Shown in pieces: positions 1 through 7,963 of a stretch of 16,434 bases of DNA (positions are counted from its first letter, which is position 1; the number at the start of each line of letters is the position of its first letter). The position numbers were made by a program, and so were the translations under genes. Under the pieces are notes generated by a model. It was not told the DNA's origin. It was given only the letters and a program-made list of their open reading frames with translations, and did not search any database. The stretch spans positions 1 to 16,434 of the forward strand of contig DKBC01000064.1 in the NCBI GenBank assembly GCA_002451065.1, written 5' to 3'. The DNA comes from Betaproteobacteria bacterium UBA6910 (GTDB lineage Bacteria > Pseudomonadota > Gammaproteobacteria > Burkholderiales > UBA6910).

Positions 1-2172
1 TTCGATTACCTGCGGGACAACATGGCGACGCGCCCCGAGGATCGTTTTCAACGCCCTCTTAGCTACGCCATTGTCGATGAGGTGGACTCTATTCTGATCG
101 ATGAGGCGAGAACGCCGCTCATAATCTCCGGCCAGGCCGAGGACACAACTGACCTCTACGTCCGCATGAACCAGGTCATCCCCGCCCTGACGCGTCAGCA
201 GCAGGAGAACGGCCCCGGCGACTTCAGCGTTGATGAAAAAGCACAGCAGGTTCTGCTTACCGAAGACGGGCACGAGAGGGTAGAGCAGCTATTGTCTTCG
301 GCGGGCATCCTGGCCCCCGGCAGCAGTCTTTACGATCCCGCGAACATCATGCTTATGCATCACCTGTACGCGGGGTTGCGTGCCCATGCGCTGTATCACC
401 GGGACCAGCATTACGTGGTTCAGAATGGCGAGGTCATCATCGTTGACGAGTTCACCGGCCGCTTGATGGCGGGACGACGCTGGTCGGATGGCCTGCACCA
501 AGCCGTTGAGGCCAAGGAGGGGGTCCCGATCCAGAAGGAAAACCAGACTCTCGCCTCGATCACGTTCCAGAATTACTTTCGTATGTACAAGAAGCTGGCA
601 GGTATGACCGGTACCGCCGATACCGAGGCCTACGAGTTCCAGCAGATCTACGGCCTTGAGACGGTGGTCATCCCCACCCACAAGCGCATGATCCGACTCG
701 ACCATATGGACAAGGTCTATCGCACGGCGCGGGAAAAGCACAAGGCAGTGATTGAGGACATCAAGGATTGCCACACGCGTGGGCAGCCCGTGCTCGTGGG
801 AACCACTTCCATCGAAAGCAACGAGTTTTTGGCCGGTCTTCTTACCAAGGAGGGGCTTCCGCACCAGGTTCTGAACGCCAAGCAGCACGCTCGCGAGGCC
901 GAGGTCGTGGCTCAGGCTGGGCGCCCCGGCGTGATTACCATCGCGACAAACATGGCGGGCCGCGGTACGGACATCGTCTTGGGAGGTAACGTTAACCGGG
1001 AGATTGACGCCATACGCGGCAACGAATCACTGGACGATGGCGAGAAGTCGGCAAGAATAGCCGTGCTGAAGTCGGAGTGGCAAAAACTCCACGAACAGGT
1101 GGTGGGAGCTGGTGGTCTCCACATCGTAGGCACGGAGCGGCATGAATCGCGCCGCATCGACAACCAGCTGAGAGGCCGGTCGGGACGCCAGGGGGACCCC
1201 GGCTCAAGCCGTTTCTTCATGTCCTTGGAGGATCCCTTGCTTCGGATTTTTGCCTCAGACCGCGTGGCGGCCATTATGGATCGGCTCAAGATGCCAGAAG
1301 GCGAAGCTATCGAGCATCCCTGGGTCACGCGCGCCATCGAGAACGCGCAACGCAAGGTTGAGGCCCGCAACTTCGATATCCGCAAGCACCTCCTGGAGTA
1401 TGACGATGTTGCCAATGATCAGCGTAAGGTGATCTACGCCCAGCGCAACGAATTGCTGGAGAGCACGGATATCTCGGAAACCATTTCCGCGTTGCGCGCG
1501 GACATGATCAACGGCATCATCAGCCAGCACATTCCCCCTGGCAGTGTAGAGGAACAATGGGACGTGCCCGGGCTTGAAAAGGGGATTGCCGGTGAGCTGC
1601 AGCTCCAGCTGCCGGTGAAGAAATGGCTCGACGAGGAGCCGGAGCTGCATGAAGAGACCCTGCGAGAGCGAATCGTTGCCGCGGCTGCCGAGGCCTATGG
1701 GAAAAAGGTGGAATTGGTGGGTGCAGAGAACATGCACCAGTTTGAGCGCATGATAATGCTTCAAAGCCTGGATCAGCGCTGGCGGGAGCATTTGGCGGCG
1801 TTGGATTACTTGCGGCAGGGGATCCACCTCCGCGGGTACGCGGCGAAGAACCCGACTCAGGAATACAAGAAAGAAGCCTTCAGCATGTTTGCCGACCTGC
1901 TGGAACGCATCAGGCGGGATGTTACCCAAATCCTCATGACAGTTCAGATCCGCAGCGAGCAGGATGTGGAGGCCGTCGAGCCGGAACCGCCCCCGGAGAA
2001 CTTAGAGTATCACCACGCGAGTTACGAGGAGGCAATGACCTCTCCTGCGGGGGAAGACTCCGAGGCTAAGTCGGCGCCGTTTGTGCGGGGCGGGCAAAAG
2101 GTCGGCCGTAACGATCCCTGCCCTTGCGGCTCGGGGAAGAAGTACAAGCTATGTCACGGAAGACTGGCTTGA
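1..2172 (+). CDS. secA: Protein translocase subunit SecA (3' part, 5' end outside window)
   Basis: SecA is the cytosolic/peripheral ATPase that drives preproteins through SecYEG. The frame is open from base 1 (FDYLRDNM), so about 175 N-terminal residues, including Walker A, lie outside the window; 723 codons are present. Fragment residues 26-29 are the DEVD Walker B box, followed by ARTPLIISG. Further on are [21 protein letters not shown], the helicase motif [14 protein letters not shown] and the arginine-rich [20 protein letters not shown]. The helical wing/scaffold follows, with [21 protein letters not shown]. The C-terminus is a SEC-C zinc motif ([14 protein letters not shown]) that binds SecB and phospholipid. 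The ATG at base 22 is internal and is not the start. A 75 bp gap separates it from argJ. Identification is secure. Confidence 0.98.
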   Translation, partial: FDYLRDNMATRPEDRFQRPLSYAIVDEVDSILIDEARTPLIISGQAEDTTDLYVRMNQVIPALTRQQQENGPGDFSVDEKAQQVLLTEDGHERVEQLLSSAGILAPGSSLYDPANIMLMHHLYAGLRAHALYHRDQHYVVQNGEVIIVDEFTGRLMAGRRWSDGLHQAVEAKEGVPIQKENQTLASITFQNYFRMYKKLAGMTGTADTEAYEFQQIYGLETVVIPTHKRMIRLDHMDKVYRTAREKHKAVIEDIKDCHTRGQPVLVGTTSIESNEFLAGLLTKEGLPHQVLNAKQHAREAEVVAQAGRPGVITIATNMAGRGTDIVLGGNVNREIDAIRGNESLDDGEKSARIAVLKSEWQKLHEQVVGAGGLHIVGTERHESRRIDNQLRGRSGRQGDPGSSRFFMSLEDPLLRIFASDRVAAIMDRLKMPEGEAIEHPWVTRAIENAQRKVEARNFDIRKHLLEYDDVANDQRKVIYAQRNELLESTDISETISALRADMINGIISQHIPPGSVEEQWDVPGLEKGIAGELQLQLPVKKWLDEEPELHEETLRERIVAAAAEAYGKKVELVGAENMHQFERMIMLQSLDQRWREHLAALDYLRQGIHLRGYAAKNPTQEYKKEAFSMFADLLERIRRDVTQILMTVQIRSEQDVEAVEPEPPPENLEYHHASYEEAMTSPAGEDSEAKSAPFVRGGQKVGRNDPCPCGSGKKYKLCHGRLA

Positions 2173-2185
2173 GGCAGGATTTGCC

Positions 2186-2220
2186 GACGCGCTTCAAACA
2201 GTGCGTCTGCCCTTCTCTTT
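2186..2220 (+). terminator. Possible weak intrinsic terminator after secA
   Basis: Fourteen bases after the secA stop there are two 7-base arms, GACGCGC (2186-2192) and GTGCGTC (2201-2207). They pair with one G-T wobble around an 8-base loop. The pyrimidine-rich tail CCTTCTCTTT follows. The stem is short and the T tract is interrupted, so it may only attenuate transcription or mean nothing. Confidence 0.3.
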
Positions 2221-2247
2221 AATAATCGGGCAGTTCCACGATGCGCC

Positions 2248-3477
2248 ATGGCTGTAAGGCTCGATCCGCCTGATCCACTGGTCCTTATTCCTGTTAAGGG
2301 GGTGATGCTTGGAGTGGCGGAAGCCGGGATTAGGAAGCCGAGCCGGAAGGATCTTGTGCTTATCAGCCTCTCGGAGGGAAGCTGCGTCGCCGGAGTTTTC
2401 ACCAAAAACCGTTTTTGCGCGGCCCCGGTGGTGATTTCAAGAGAGCATCTGGCATCCGGGCGTCCAACTCGGGCGCTCGTCGTCAACACCGGCAATGCCA
2501 ACGCGGGTACCGGGGAAGACGGTCTGGCACGGGCCTACCTTACTTGTGATGCCGCCGCCGCTCTTCTCGGCTGCCTTCCCGCCGAGATCCTGCCATTCTC
2601 AACCGGGGTGATCATGGAGCCGCTGCCGGTCGACCGTGTTGTTGCCGGATTGCCGATATGTGTTGCTGACCTCAGCGAGACCAATTGGGGAAGGGCCGCC
2701 GAGGCCATCATGACCACCGACACCGTGGCCAAGGCCGCGTCGAGAATTGTTGCTTTGAGTGGGCAACGGGTCGTGGTAACTGGCATCGCCAAAGGTGCCG
2801 GCATGATTCGTCCGGATATGGCTACGATGTTGGCGTTCGTGGCGACCGATGCGGCGGTGAGCAAGCCTGCCCTCGATCGACTAGTACGAGAAGTGACGGA
2901 CCGCACCTTTAATCGCATCACGGTCGACGGCGACACCTCCACCAACGACGCGTTCATGCTCATGGCAACCGGCAAGTCAACTCTGCCCGAGGTCAGGTCA
3001 CCGGCAGCGGCCGAATATATCGCCTTAAGGGAAGCGGTTACCGAAGTCGCGACGGACCTTGCACAGGCCATCGTCCGCGATGGGGAAGGGGCGACCAAGT
3101 TCATCGAGGTGCGGGTTGTCGGCGGCAGGAGCGAGGAGGAATGCCGGCGCGTCGCTTATTCCATAGCCCATTCACCTTTGGTCAAGACTGCCTTCTTCGC
3201 GTCAGACCCAAACCTTGGGCGCATACTCGCGGCGATCGGTCACGCCGAAATAGCCGATCTTGACGTCGGATTGCTTCGCCTCTTTCTGGATGACACCCTG
3301 GTCGCGGAGCTCGGGGGACGTGCGTCCGGCTACCGGGAGGAGGATGGTCAGAGGATCCTGCGACAGTCGGAGATCACCATCCGCGTTGAACTCGGTCGTG
3401 GACAGGACGAGGTTACTGTCTGGACCTGTGATCTCTCCTACGATTATGTCCGGATCAACGCGGACTATCGAACCTGA
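2248..3477 (+). CDS. argJ: Bifunctional glutamate N-acetyltransferase / amino-acid acetyltransferase ArgJ
   Basis: ArgJ recycles the acetyl group in arginine synthesis, moving it from N-acetylornithine to glutamate; bifunctional forms also use acetyl-CoA. The protein has 409 aa, normal for the family. It cleaves itself into alpha and beta chains at the conserved [16 protein letters not shown] block (residues 182-197), between Ala192 and the new nucleophile Thr193. Other family marks are [12 protein letters not shown] (78-89), [17 protein letters not shown] (155-159), [10 protein letters not shown] and the C-terminal [10 protein letters not shown]. The sequence alone does not show whether acetyl-CoA is used. 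The ATG at 2248 is chosen because MAVxLxxP is the usual beginning; no strong ribosome site precedes it. It is first of a close + strand group with the ATPase and Nudix genes. Confidence 0.97.
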   Translation: MAVRLDPPDPLVLIPVKGVMLGVAEAGIRKPSRKDLVLISLSEGSCVAGVFTKNRFCAAPVVISREHLASGRPTRALVVNTGNANAGTGEDGLARAYLTCDAAAALLGCLPAEILPFSTGVIMEPLPVDRVVAGLPICVADLSETNWGRAAEAIMTTDTVAKAASRIVALSGQRVVVTGIAKGAGMIRPDMATMLAFVATDAAVSKPALDRLVREVTDRTFNRITVDGDTSTNDAFMLMATGKSTLPEVRSPAAAEYIALREAVTEVATDLAQAIVRDGEGATKFIEVRVVGGRSEEECRRVAYSIAHSPLVKTAFFASDPNLGRILAAIGHAEIADLDVGLLRLFLDDTLVAELGGRASGYREEDGQRILRQSEITIRVELGRGQDEVTVWTCDLSYDYVRINADYRT

Positions 3478-3485
3478 AACCGGCA

Positions 3486-4361
3486 ATGGATGAATTCGAA
3501 AGACTGACGGCGCGGGCCGAGACCTTGCTGTCACGACTCGAGGCGCTTGTCTGCCCGCAAAGCTCCGAATTCAACTGGTCATCCTCCATTGCGTTTCGTT
3601 GGACGAATCGTCGCACGGGACGGGGGCTGCGGCCCGTGCTGAATCCACATCGCATAGCCTTGGACGATCTTAGGGGGATTGACGCGCAAAAGGAGAAAGT
3701 CGATCGCAACACGCGCCATTTTGTCGCCGGCTATCCCGCCAACAACGTGCTGCTTACCGGTGCCAGGGGCACTGGCAAGTCCTCTCTTGTCAAGGCGCTG
3801 CTTAACAAGTACTCAAGGAGAAAGCTTCGCCTGATCGAAGTGGGAAAGCACGATCTGCTTGACCTTCCTGAAATCGTCGATGATGTGGGCACCAGACCCG
3901 AGCGCTTCGTCGTGTTTTGCGACGACCTTTCCTTCGCCGCGGAGGAGCCGGGCTACCAGGCGTTGAAGGCGGTTCTGGACGGATCGGTTGCGGCTCCCTC
4001 CGACAACGTTCTGGTCTACGCCACTTCTAACCGGCGACATTTGATGCCCGAGTATATGGCGGAGAATCTGGAGGCCCATCGTGTGGGCGATGAAATTCAT
4101 CCGGGGGAGTCGGTGGAAGAAAAGATTTCGCTTTCCGATCGCTTTGGGATCTGGGTGTCTTTTCATCCGTTCTCGCAGGAGGAGTACCTCCGAATCGTGG
4201 AACATTGGCTTCGGCGGTTGGGTGTGCGGGATTCCCACAATAGTGACGTGGAACGGGCCGCGCTTCAGTGGGCACTTGCGCGGGGTTCACGAAGCGGCCG
4301 AGTGGCGTGGCAGTTCGCGCGCGATTGGGCGGGGAGCCGGCACCTCGTATCGCCCCGATGA
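3486..4361 (+). CDS. DUF815-family AAA-type ATPase of unknown role
   Basis: This 291 aa protein is a P-loop ATPase of the DUF815 family, which is widespread in proteobacteria but has no well-established function that I know of. A helical N-terminus with a basic stretch (NRRTGRGLRPV) precedes LDDLRGIDAQKEKVDRNT, the typical lead-in. Walker A is GARGTGKS (92-99), Walker B is FVVFCDD (141-147), and ATSNRRH (179-185) holds the sensor-1 Asn182. LSDRFGIWVSFHPFSQEEYL (216-235) and the closing helical lid also match AAA+ architecture. No signal peptide or membrane segment is visible, so it is cytosolic. It starts 8 bp after argJ and its TGA overlaps the next ATG (ATGA), implying translational coupling. 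Family assignment is confident; function is not. Confidence 0.9.
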   Translation: MDEFERLTARAETLLSRLEALVCPQSSEFNWSSSIAFRWTNRRTGRGLRPVLNPHRIALDDLRGIDAQKEKVDRNTRHFVAGYPANNVLLTGARGTGKSSLVKALLNKYSRRKLRLIEVGKHDLLDLPEIVDDVGTRPERFVVFCDDLSFAAEEPGYQALKAVLDGSVAAPSDNVLVYATSNRRHLMPEYMAENLEAHRVGDEIHPGESVEEKISLSDRFGIWVSFHPFSQEEYLRIVEHWLRRLGVRDSHNSDVERAALQWALARGSRSGRVAWQFARDWAGSRHLVSPR

Positions 4362-5305
4362 ACGGTCAACAGGGGCCGCTTGAAGTGGTGGCGGCGGTGA
4401 TACTGAGGCCCGACGGAAGTTTTCTGCTTGCCCAGCGACCAGCCGGCAAGGCTTATGCCGGGTACTGGGAGTTTCCCGGAGGAAAGGTCGAATCAGGGGA
4501 AGATCTGTGCCTAGCTCTGGAGCGGGAGTTGCGGGAGGAGATCGGGATCACGGTGGAGCGGGCATATCCATGGATTACGCGCTGTTTCGACTATCCTCAT
4601 GCTTCGGTACGGCTGAAATTCTTTAGAGTCTCGCGCTGGCATGGCGAGCCTCACGGGCACGAAAATCAGGAACTGAACTGGCAGCGGGCGGAGGCGCCTT
4701 CAGTAAACCCGTTGCTGCCGGCCAACGGGCCCATACTGCGGGCCCTGCAACTACCCCCGCTCTACGGGATAACTGCGGCGAACCGCCACGGTGAGGGGCG
4801 GTTGCTGGAATTGCTGGAAGCGGCCATGGCCAAGGGCCTGCGAATGCTCCAGGTGCGGGAGAAGTGGATGGATCCGCAGTCCCTAGTGACTTTTGCGAAG
4901 GCGGTCGTATCGTTGGCGCGTCCCTACGGAACGAAGGTGATAATCAACGGGGCGCCGGCAATTAGCGATGAGGCCGGTGCCGACGGCGTGCACCTTTCCG
5001 CGGATCAACTGATGCAGGTGACCGGGCGCCCGCAGGTGGAATGGTGTGGAGCTTCCTGCCACGATCCTCAGGAACTTAAACGGGCGAGAGAGCTTGGGCT
5101 GGACTTCGTGGTGCTGGGTCCGGTGAGACGGACGTCGTCCCATCCCGGGGCGGTGGATCTCGGTTGGGGAAGATTCGAGAACTGGATTCGTGACTACCCT
5201 TTACCCGTTTACGCCATAGGTGGCATGAGGCAGGCCGATCTGGAGCACGCTTGGCAGCACGGAGCCCACGGAATTGCCGCGATTCGTCAGGTCTGGGAGA
5301 ACTGA
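4358..5305 (+). CDS. Nudix hydrolase (MutT-like) fused to a ThiE/TenI-like domain
   Basis: The protein has 315 aa from the ATG at 4358, which overlaps the upstream stop. An in-frame start 30 codons earlier would lie deep inside the ATPase gene and is rejected. Residues 8-130 form a MutT-type Nudix domain with a complete box from Gly42 to Ile64 (GKVESGE then REL REEIGI, catalytic glutamates 57, 60 and 61). This suits 8-oxo-dGTP sanitising. Residues 133-315 form a ThiE/TenI-like TIM barrel (LQVREK, GADGVHL, VVLGPV, YAIGG). In this half the canonical INDR is INGA (196-199), the GQED motif is SADQ (214-217) and TxTK is TSSH (259-262). Metal and pyrophosphate contacts are therefore missing and thiamine-phosphate synthase activity is doubtful. 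Fusions of this layout are known in proteobacteria. Confidence 0.9.
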   Translation: MNGQQGPLEVVAAVILRPDGSFLLAQRPAGKAYAGYWEFPGGKVESGEDLCLALERELREEIGITVERAYPWITRCFDYPHASVRLKFFRVSRWHGEPHGHENQELNWQRAEAPSVNPLLPANGPILRALQLPPLYGITAANRHGEGRLLELLEAAMAKGLRMLQVREKWMDPQSLVTFAKAVVSLARPYGTKVIINGAPAISDEAGADGVHLSADQLMQVTGRPQVEWCGASCHDPQELKRARELGLDFVVLGPVRRTSSHPGAVDLGWGRFENWIRDYPLPVYAIGGMRQADLEHAWQHGAHGIAAIRQVWEN

Positions 5306-5350
5306 CGGCCTAATGGGTGGCAAGGCCAGCATCCGCCAGGGATGGCGCGA

Positions 5351-5485
5351 ATCGGGCCTCCGGTAATCCTCCATCGCCCACTTGCCAAGATCGAGCAATC
5401 TGCACGGCAGTTAAAATAATGTGTGCGACGGGATTGCGGAGCTCCAAATTACGGAGTGACCGCACTGAGGACAAATCGCCAACAT
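5351..5485 (-). pseudogene. yacG: Relic of yacG (zinc-finger DNA gyrase inhibitor family)
   Basis: Read on the - strand from the ATG at 5485, the frame gives MLAICPQCGHSVIW, the YacG zinc-knuckle start. It continues SSAIPSHTLF, an in-frame TAA (5411-5413, codon 25), then LPCRLLDLGKWAMEDYRRPDS, matching the family's CxLIDLGxWAxExYRIP end. Tryptophan-to-last-cysteine spacing (14 residues) equals that of E. coli YacG. The decay can thus be explained by point changes: the third zinc ligand Cys is Phe (codon 24) and the next Ser codon is TAA. No stop follows the conserved end until 5201, inside the opposing Nudix/ThiE gene. No ribosome site is seen. It sits 30 bp after zapD, the usual yacG position. 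A sequencing error could explain the TAA but hardly the lost cysteine too. Confidence 0.8.
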
Positions 5486-5515
5486 TAGAGGCGACGCTGT
5501 GAGGCATGTCATTAT

Positions 5516-6271
5516 TCAAAGACTGCAGAAGGTAAGCTCAAATTCAAGATCACCCTCACATATCTTGGTTCGCCCCGAGTCGGAAAATGCAATGAAGCGG
5601 ATGTTCAGCGCGTATTTATTGGCACTAATCTCGGGGACGCAGGGGAGTTCCCTGCTGACCTTTAGCCGCAGCATCTGCGCCACCCGGCCCGTCATCATTT
5701 GTTGATACACGCCACCGTATGCGGCCTGCCTAGTTGTCTTCCCGCTTTCCCGCAACAGCCTGAGCACGATCCCGATCCCGTCGCGGATGGGGAGCATGGG
5801 CGAGAGCCACTCCATCAGTCCATGACGCCTCACCGCCACGTCCATGTGTAGCCAATAGTGGTACGACGGAAGATCAAACTCACAAACGCCTCCGGGGATC
5901 GAAGTACGTTGCTTGATGCTCATTAGCCAATCATTGTCCCTTAGGTGCTGGCCAATTTTGCCAGGCATCTCCAGGAGGCCGCGGGTTGTGGCATCGATGT
6001 CCCGAAGAAACTCTGCGAGCGCGTCCTCGGCGATCACGGGATTCCCCCTAAGCGATTCCAGCGCCTGCCGCTGCCGCTCAAGTTCCTGCAGTAGATCCGA
6101 CTTTAGGTCAGCACGGCTTGCGACCTCCAAGATTTCAAAAAGGGAGATCAGCGAAACATGGTGTTCGAGTGATTCCTGTCTTGCAGCGAAGTACAGCGAA
6201 CGATCGAACAGGTCTTCCAGCCGCAGCAGCGTGCGGATTCGCTCGTGGAGGGGATACTCGTAAGTGATCAC
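5516..6271 (-). CDS. zapD: Cell division protein ZapD
   Basis: ZapD (YacF) is a cytosolic FtsZ-binding protein that bundles protofilaments and stabilises the Z ring. The product has 251 aa (E. coli about 247). From a GTG at 6271 it begins (V)ITYEYPLHERIRTLLRLEDLF, the hallmark ZapD N-terminus. An earlier in-frame TTG at 6322 would add 17 residues that do not look like the family. Conserved later blocks are GVCEFDLPSYHYWLH and LRLLRESGKTTRQAAYGGVYQQMM. The mid-section is helical with heptad-like leucines and arginines. It lies 70 bp downstream of coaE and 30 bp before the yacG relic. No Shine-Dalgarno precedes the GTG; a tiny upstream ORF ends on it (see findings). Confidence 0.93.
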   Translation of the reverse strand: MITYEYPLHERIRTLLRLEDLFDRSLYFAARQESLEHHVSLISLFEILEVASRADLKSDLLQELERQRQALESLRGNPVIAEDALAEFLRDIDATTRGLLEMPGKIGQHLRDNDWLMSIKQRTSIPGGVCEFDLPSYHYWLHMDVAVRRHGLMEWLSPMLPIRDGIGIVLRLLRESGKTTRQAAYGGVYQQMMTGRVAQMLRLKVSRELPCVPEISANKYALNIRFIAFSDSGRTKICEGDLEFELTFCSL

Positions 6272-6341
6272 AACGGGTAAAGACGGAGGGGCATTTCGCT
6301 GCCCTCGGATTCTGCGCCACAAAGCGAATTTTTACAAACCG

Positions 6342-6965
6342 TCATGGGTTCCCGGCGTCACAAAGCGAGGCAATGCGGAGGTACTTCTCATGCAGCGCCC
6401 TCACCTGGGCCCCAAGTTCCTCAAGGCTGCCCAGATTATTGAGAACATCGTCGGCGCCGGCGAGGCGCGTCGATCGTGGTACTTGGGTGGACATGATTGA
6501 CCGAATTGCGGATTCCGACAGCCCACTGCGGCTTCTGGTGCGCGCGATTTGTAGTGCCTCCGGGCAATCTACGACCGCAATGCGCGAGAGCAACCCAGAA
6601 TACCCGCCCGTTTCGAACAGCAGCGGTATGACTACGACAACATAGCGCCCGCGACTTTCCGATACACGCTGGATGACTTCGCGGCGAATCATCGGGTGAA
6701 GGACGGTTTCCAGGGCCTTCCTCACCCTTGGATTCGAGAACACTCGGGTCCGGGTCCGTTCCCGGTCAAGCGCGCCGCTCCCGTCTATGAACTGCGGGCC
6801 AAGTGTGTCGCGAATCGCTGGAATGGCGACTCCCCCTGCCGACGTGAGCTCGTGGGCGATTTCATCCGCATCCACAATCGCGGCGCCCAGCTCCCGGAAC
6901 AAGTGGGCGGCTGCGCTCTTGCCACTGCCAATCCCGCCGGTGAGACCTACCACCAGCCGCGCCAT
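6342..6965 (-). CDS. coaE: Dephospho-CoA kinase
   Basis: CoaE catalyses the last step of coenzyme A synthesis, ATP-dependent 3'-phosphorylation of dephospho-CoA in the cytosol. The protein has 207 aa, normal length. It opens with VVGLTGGIGSGKS (5-17, P-loop), followed by DAD (32-34, catalytic/substrate aspartate region). VVVVIPLLFETGGY matches the family's PLLFE motif, VVDCPEALQIARTRSR the lid, and RLAGADDVLNNLGS the C-terminal RxxxADxVxxNxG signature. Its ATG at 6965 abuts the pilD stop (TAGATG), so translation is probably coupled. Clustering of coaE with pilD and zapD/yacG is the standard proteobacterial arrangement. Confidence 0.97.
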   Translation of the reverse strand: MARLVVGLTGGIGSGKSAAAHLFRELGAAIVDADEIAHELTSAGGVAIPAIRDTLGPQFIDGSGALDRERTRTRVFSNPRVRKALETVLHPMIRREVIQRVSESRGRYVVVVIPLLFETGGYSGLLSRIAVVDCPEALQIARTRSRSGLSESAIRSIMSTQVPRSTRLAGADDVLNNLGSLEELGAQVRALHEKYLRIASLCDAGNP

Positions 6966-7823
6966 CTACCCGAGGTACCAATTAAAAAGGTGTTCTCCCC
7001 AAAAAAGGGCGATCAATCCCCCCCCCGCGAGGTAAGGGCCGAAGGGAATCGGAACGTTTCTGCCGCGACGTGCAACAACGATGAGCGCTATGCCCACGAT
7101 GGCACCAACTGCAGATGAAAGTAGAATAACGACAGGCAGCATTTTCCAGCCGAGCCAGGCCCCGATCGCACTTAGCAATTTGAAATCCCCGAAACCCATT
7201 CCCTCCTTGCCCGTAGCGATCTTGAACAGCCAGTAGATTGACCACAGTACGAGGTAGCCCGCCACCGCACCTATCACGGCAGACTGCAGGTCTGTGAACG
7301 TGCCGCCCAAGTTGAGGAGCAATCCTGTCCAAAGCAGGGGGAGAGTGATATTGTCGGGCAAAAGCTGGGTGTCCAGGTCGATGAAAGTCAGGGCGATAAG
7401 GGCCCAGACGAATACCAAAGCGCCCGCGGCCACCATGCTGAACCCAAATCGCCATGCCGTGTACGCCGACAAGAGGCCGCTTAATGCCTCAACCAGCGGG
7501 TAGCGCAATCCGATCGGCTTTCTGCACGCCGCACAACGACCTTTAAGAAAGACGTAGCTCAGGATCGGGACATTCTCCACGGCCGCGAGCTGATGTCCGC
7601 AATGTGGACAACTAGAGCGGGGGCGCATCAGGTCATAAACAGGTATCTCCGGCGAGGGTTCCTGCCGCAGTTCCGCGCATTGCGCCCGCCATGCCTGCTC
7701 CATCATCTTCGGCAAGCGGTGGATTACAACATTTAGGAAGCTTCCGACCATGAGCCCACACAGACCACTGACGACCGCCAATAAGCCAGGGCTGGTCTGA
7801 AAAAATTGTGCTAGGTCAGTCAC
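6966..7823 (-). CDS. pilD: Type IV prepilin peptidase / N-methyltransferase PilD
   Basis: This inner-membrane aspartyl protease cleaves prepilin leader peptides after a glycine and N-methylates the new N-terminus. The protein has 285 aa with about eight hydrophobic segments. The N-terminal part has GSFLNVVIHRLP (27-38) and a cytosolic zinc loop with CPHC (72-75) and CAAC (97-100), typical of the bifunctional form. Catalytic aspartates are Asp149 in FIDLD and Asp213 in the GMGFGD motif (208-213). The start is GTG at 7823; no ATG lies nearer than codon 25, which is inside the first membrane segment, and no clear Shine-Dalgarno is visible. It follows pilC after a 140 bp gap and abuts coaE. Confidence 0.96.
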   Translation of the reverse strand: MTDLAQFFQTSPGLLAVVSGLCGLMVGSFLNVVIHRLPKMMEQAWRAQCAELRQEPSPEIPVYDLMRPRSSCPHCGHQLAAVENVPILSYVFLKGRCAACRKPIGLRYPLVEALSGLLSAYTAWRFGFSMVAAGALVFVWALIALTFIDLDTQLLPDNITLPLLWTGLLLNLGGTFTDLQSAVIGAVAGYLVLWSIYWLFKIATGKEGMGFGDFKLLSAIGAWLGWKMLPVVILLSSAVGAIVGIALIVVARRGRNVPIPFGPYLAGGGLIALFWGEHLFNWYLG

Positions 7824-7871
7824 GGAGAATCTGATGGGAGCGGCAAATCAGACCTGCCGGTTGATCGGAAT

Positions 7872-7922
7872 CTAGGGACGCGGCGTCGCGTGTCCCCCTA
7901 GCACCTCAGTAACGGTGCTAGG
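7872..7922 (-). promoter_or_regulatory. Two adjacent, partly exclusive hairpins in the pilC-pilD gap
   Basis: The 140 bp gap between pilC and pilD holds a perfect 9-base inverted repeat, CCTAGCACC (7897-7905) and GGTGCTAGG (7914-7922), with an 8-base loop. Next to it, GGGACGCG (7875-7882) can pair with CGC (7887-7889) and GTCCC (7892-7896), with a 2-base bulge. CTAGGG (7872-7877) is also an exact complement of CCCTAG (7896-7901). The block at 7896-7901 can therefore pair either way, but not both. No T tract follows on the - strand, so it is not a classical terminator. A role in attenuation, RNA processing or pilC/pilD expression ratio is only inference. Confidence 0.55.
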
Positions 7923-7963
7923 CGCGTTGATGAATGTCGAACCTGAATCTTCGTCGAGTGAAC

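Noticed and set aside
1255..1929. A 224-codon - strand open frame, and a similar one at 289-888, inside secA
   Set aside because: Both are antisense to conserved SecA coding sequence with no ribosome site or domain; treated as shadows.
4268..4357. 30-codon N-terminal extension of the Nudix/ThiE gene
   Set aside because: It lies within the 3' end of the ATPase gene in another frame and has no family similarity; the ATGA overlap at 4358 gives the normal Nudix start.
6272..6322. 17-codon extension of zapD from a TTG
   Set aside because: The residues (WRRIRGQRNAPPSLPV) do not resemble ZapD, whose homologues begin at the ITYEYPL motif.
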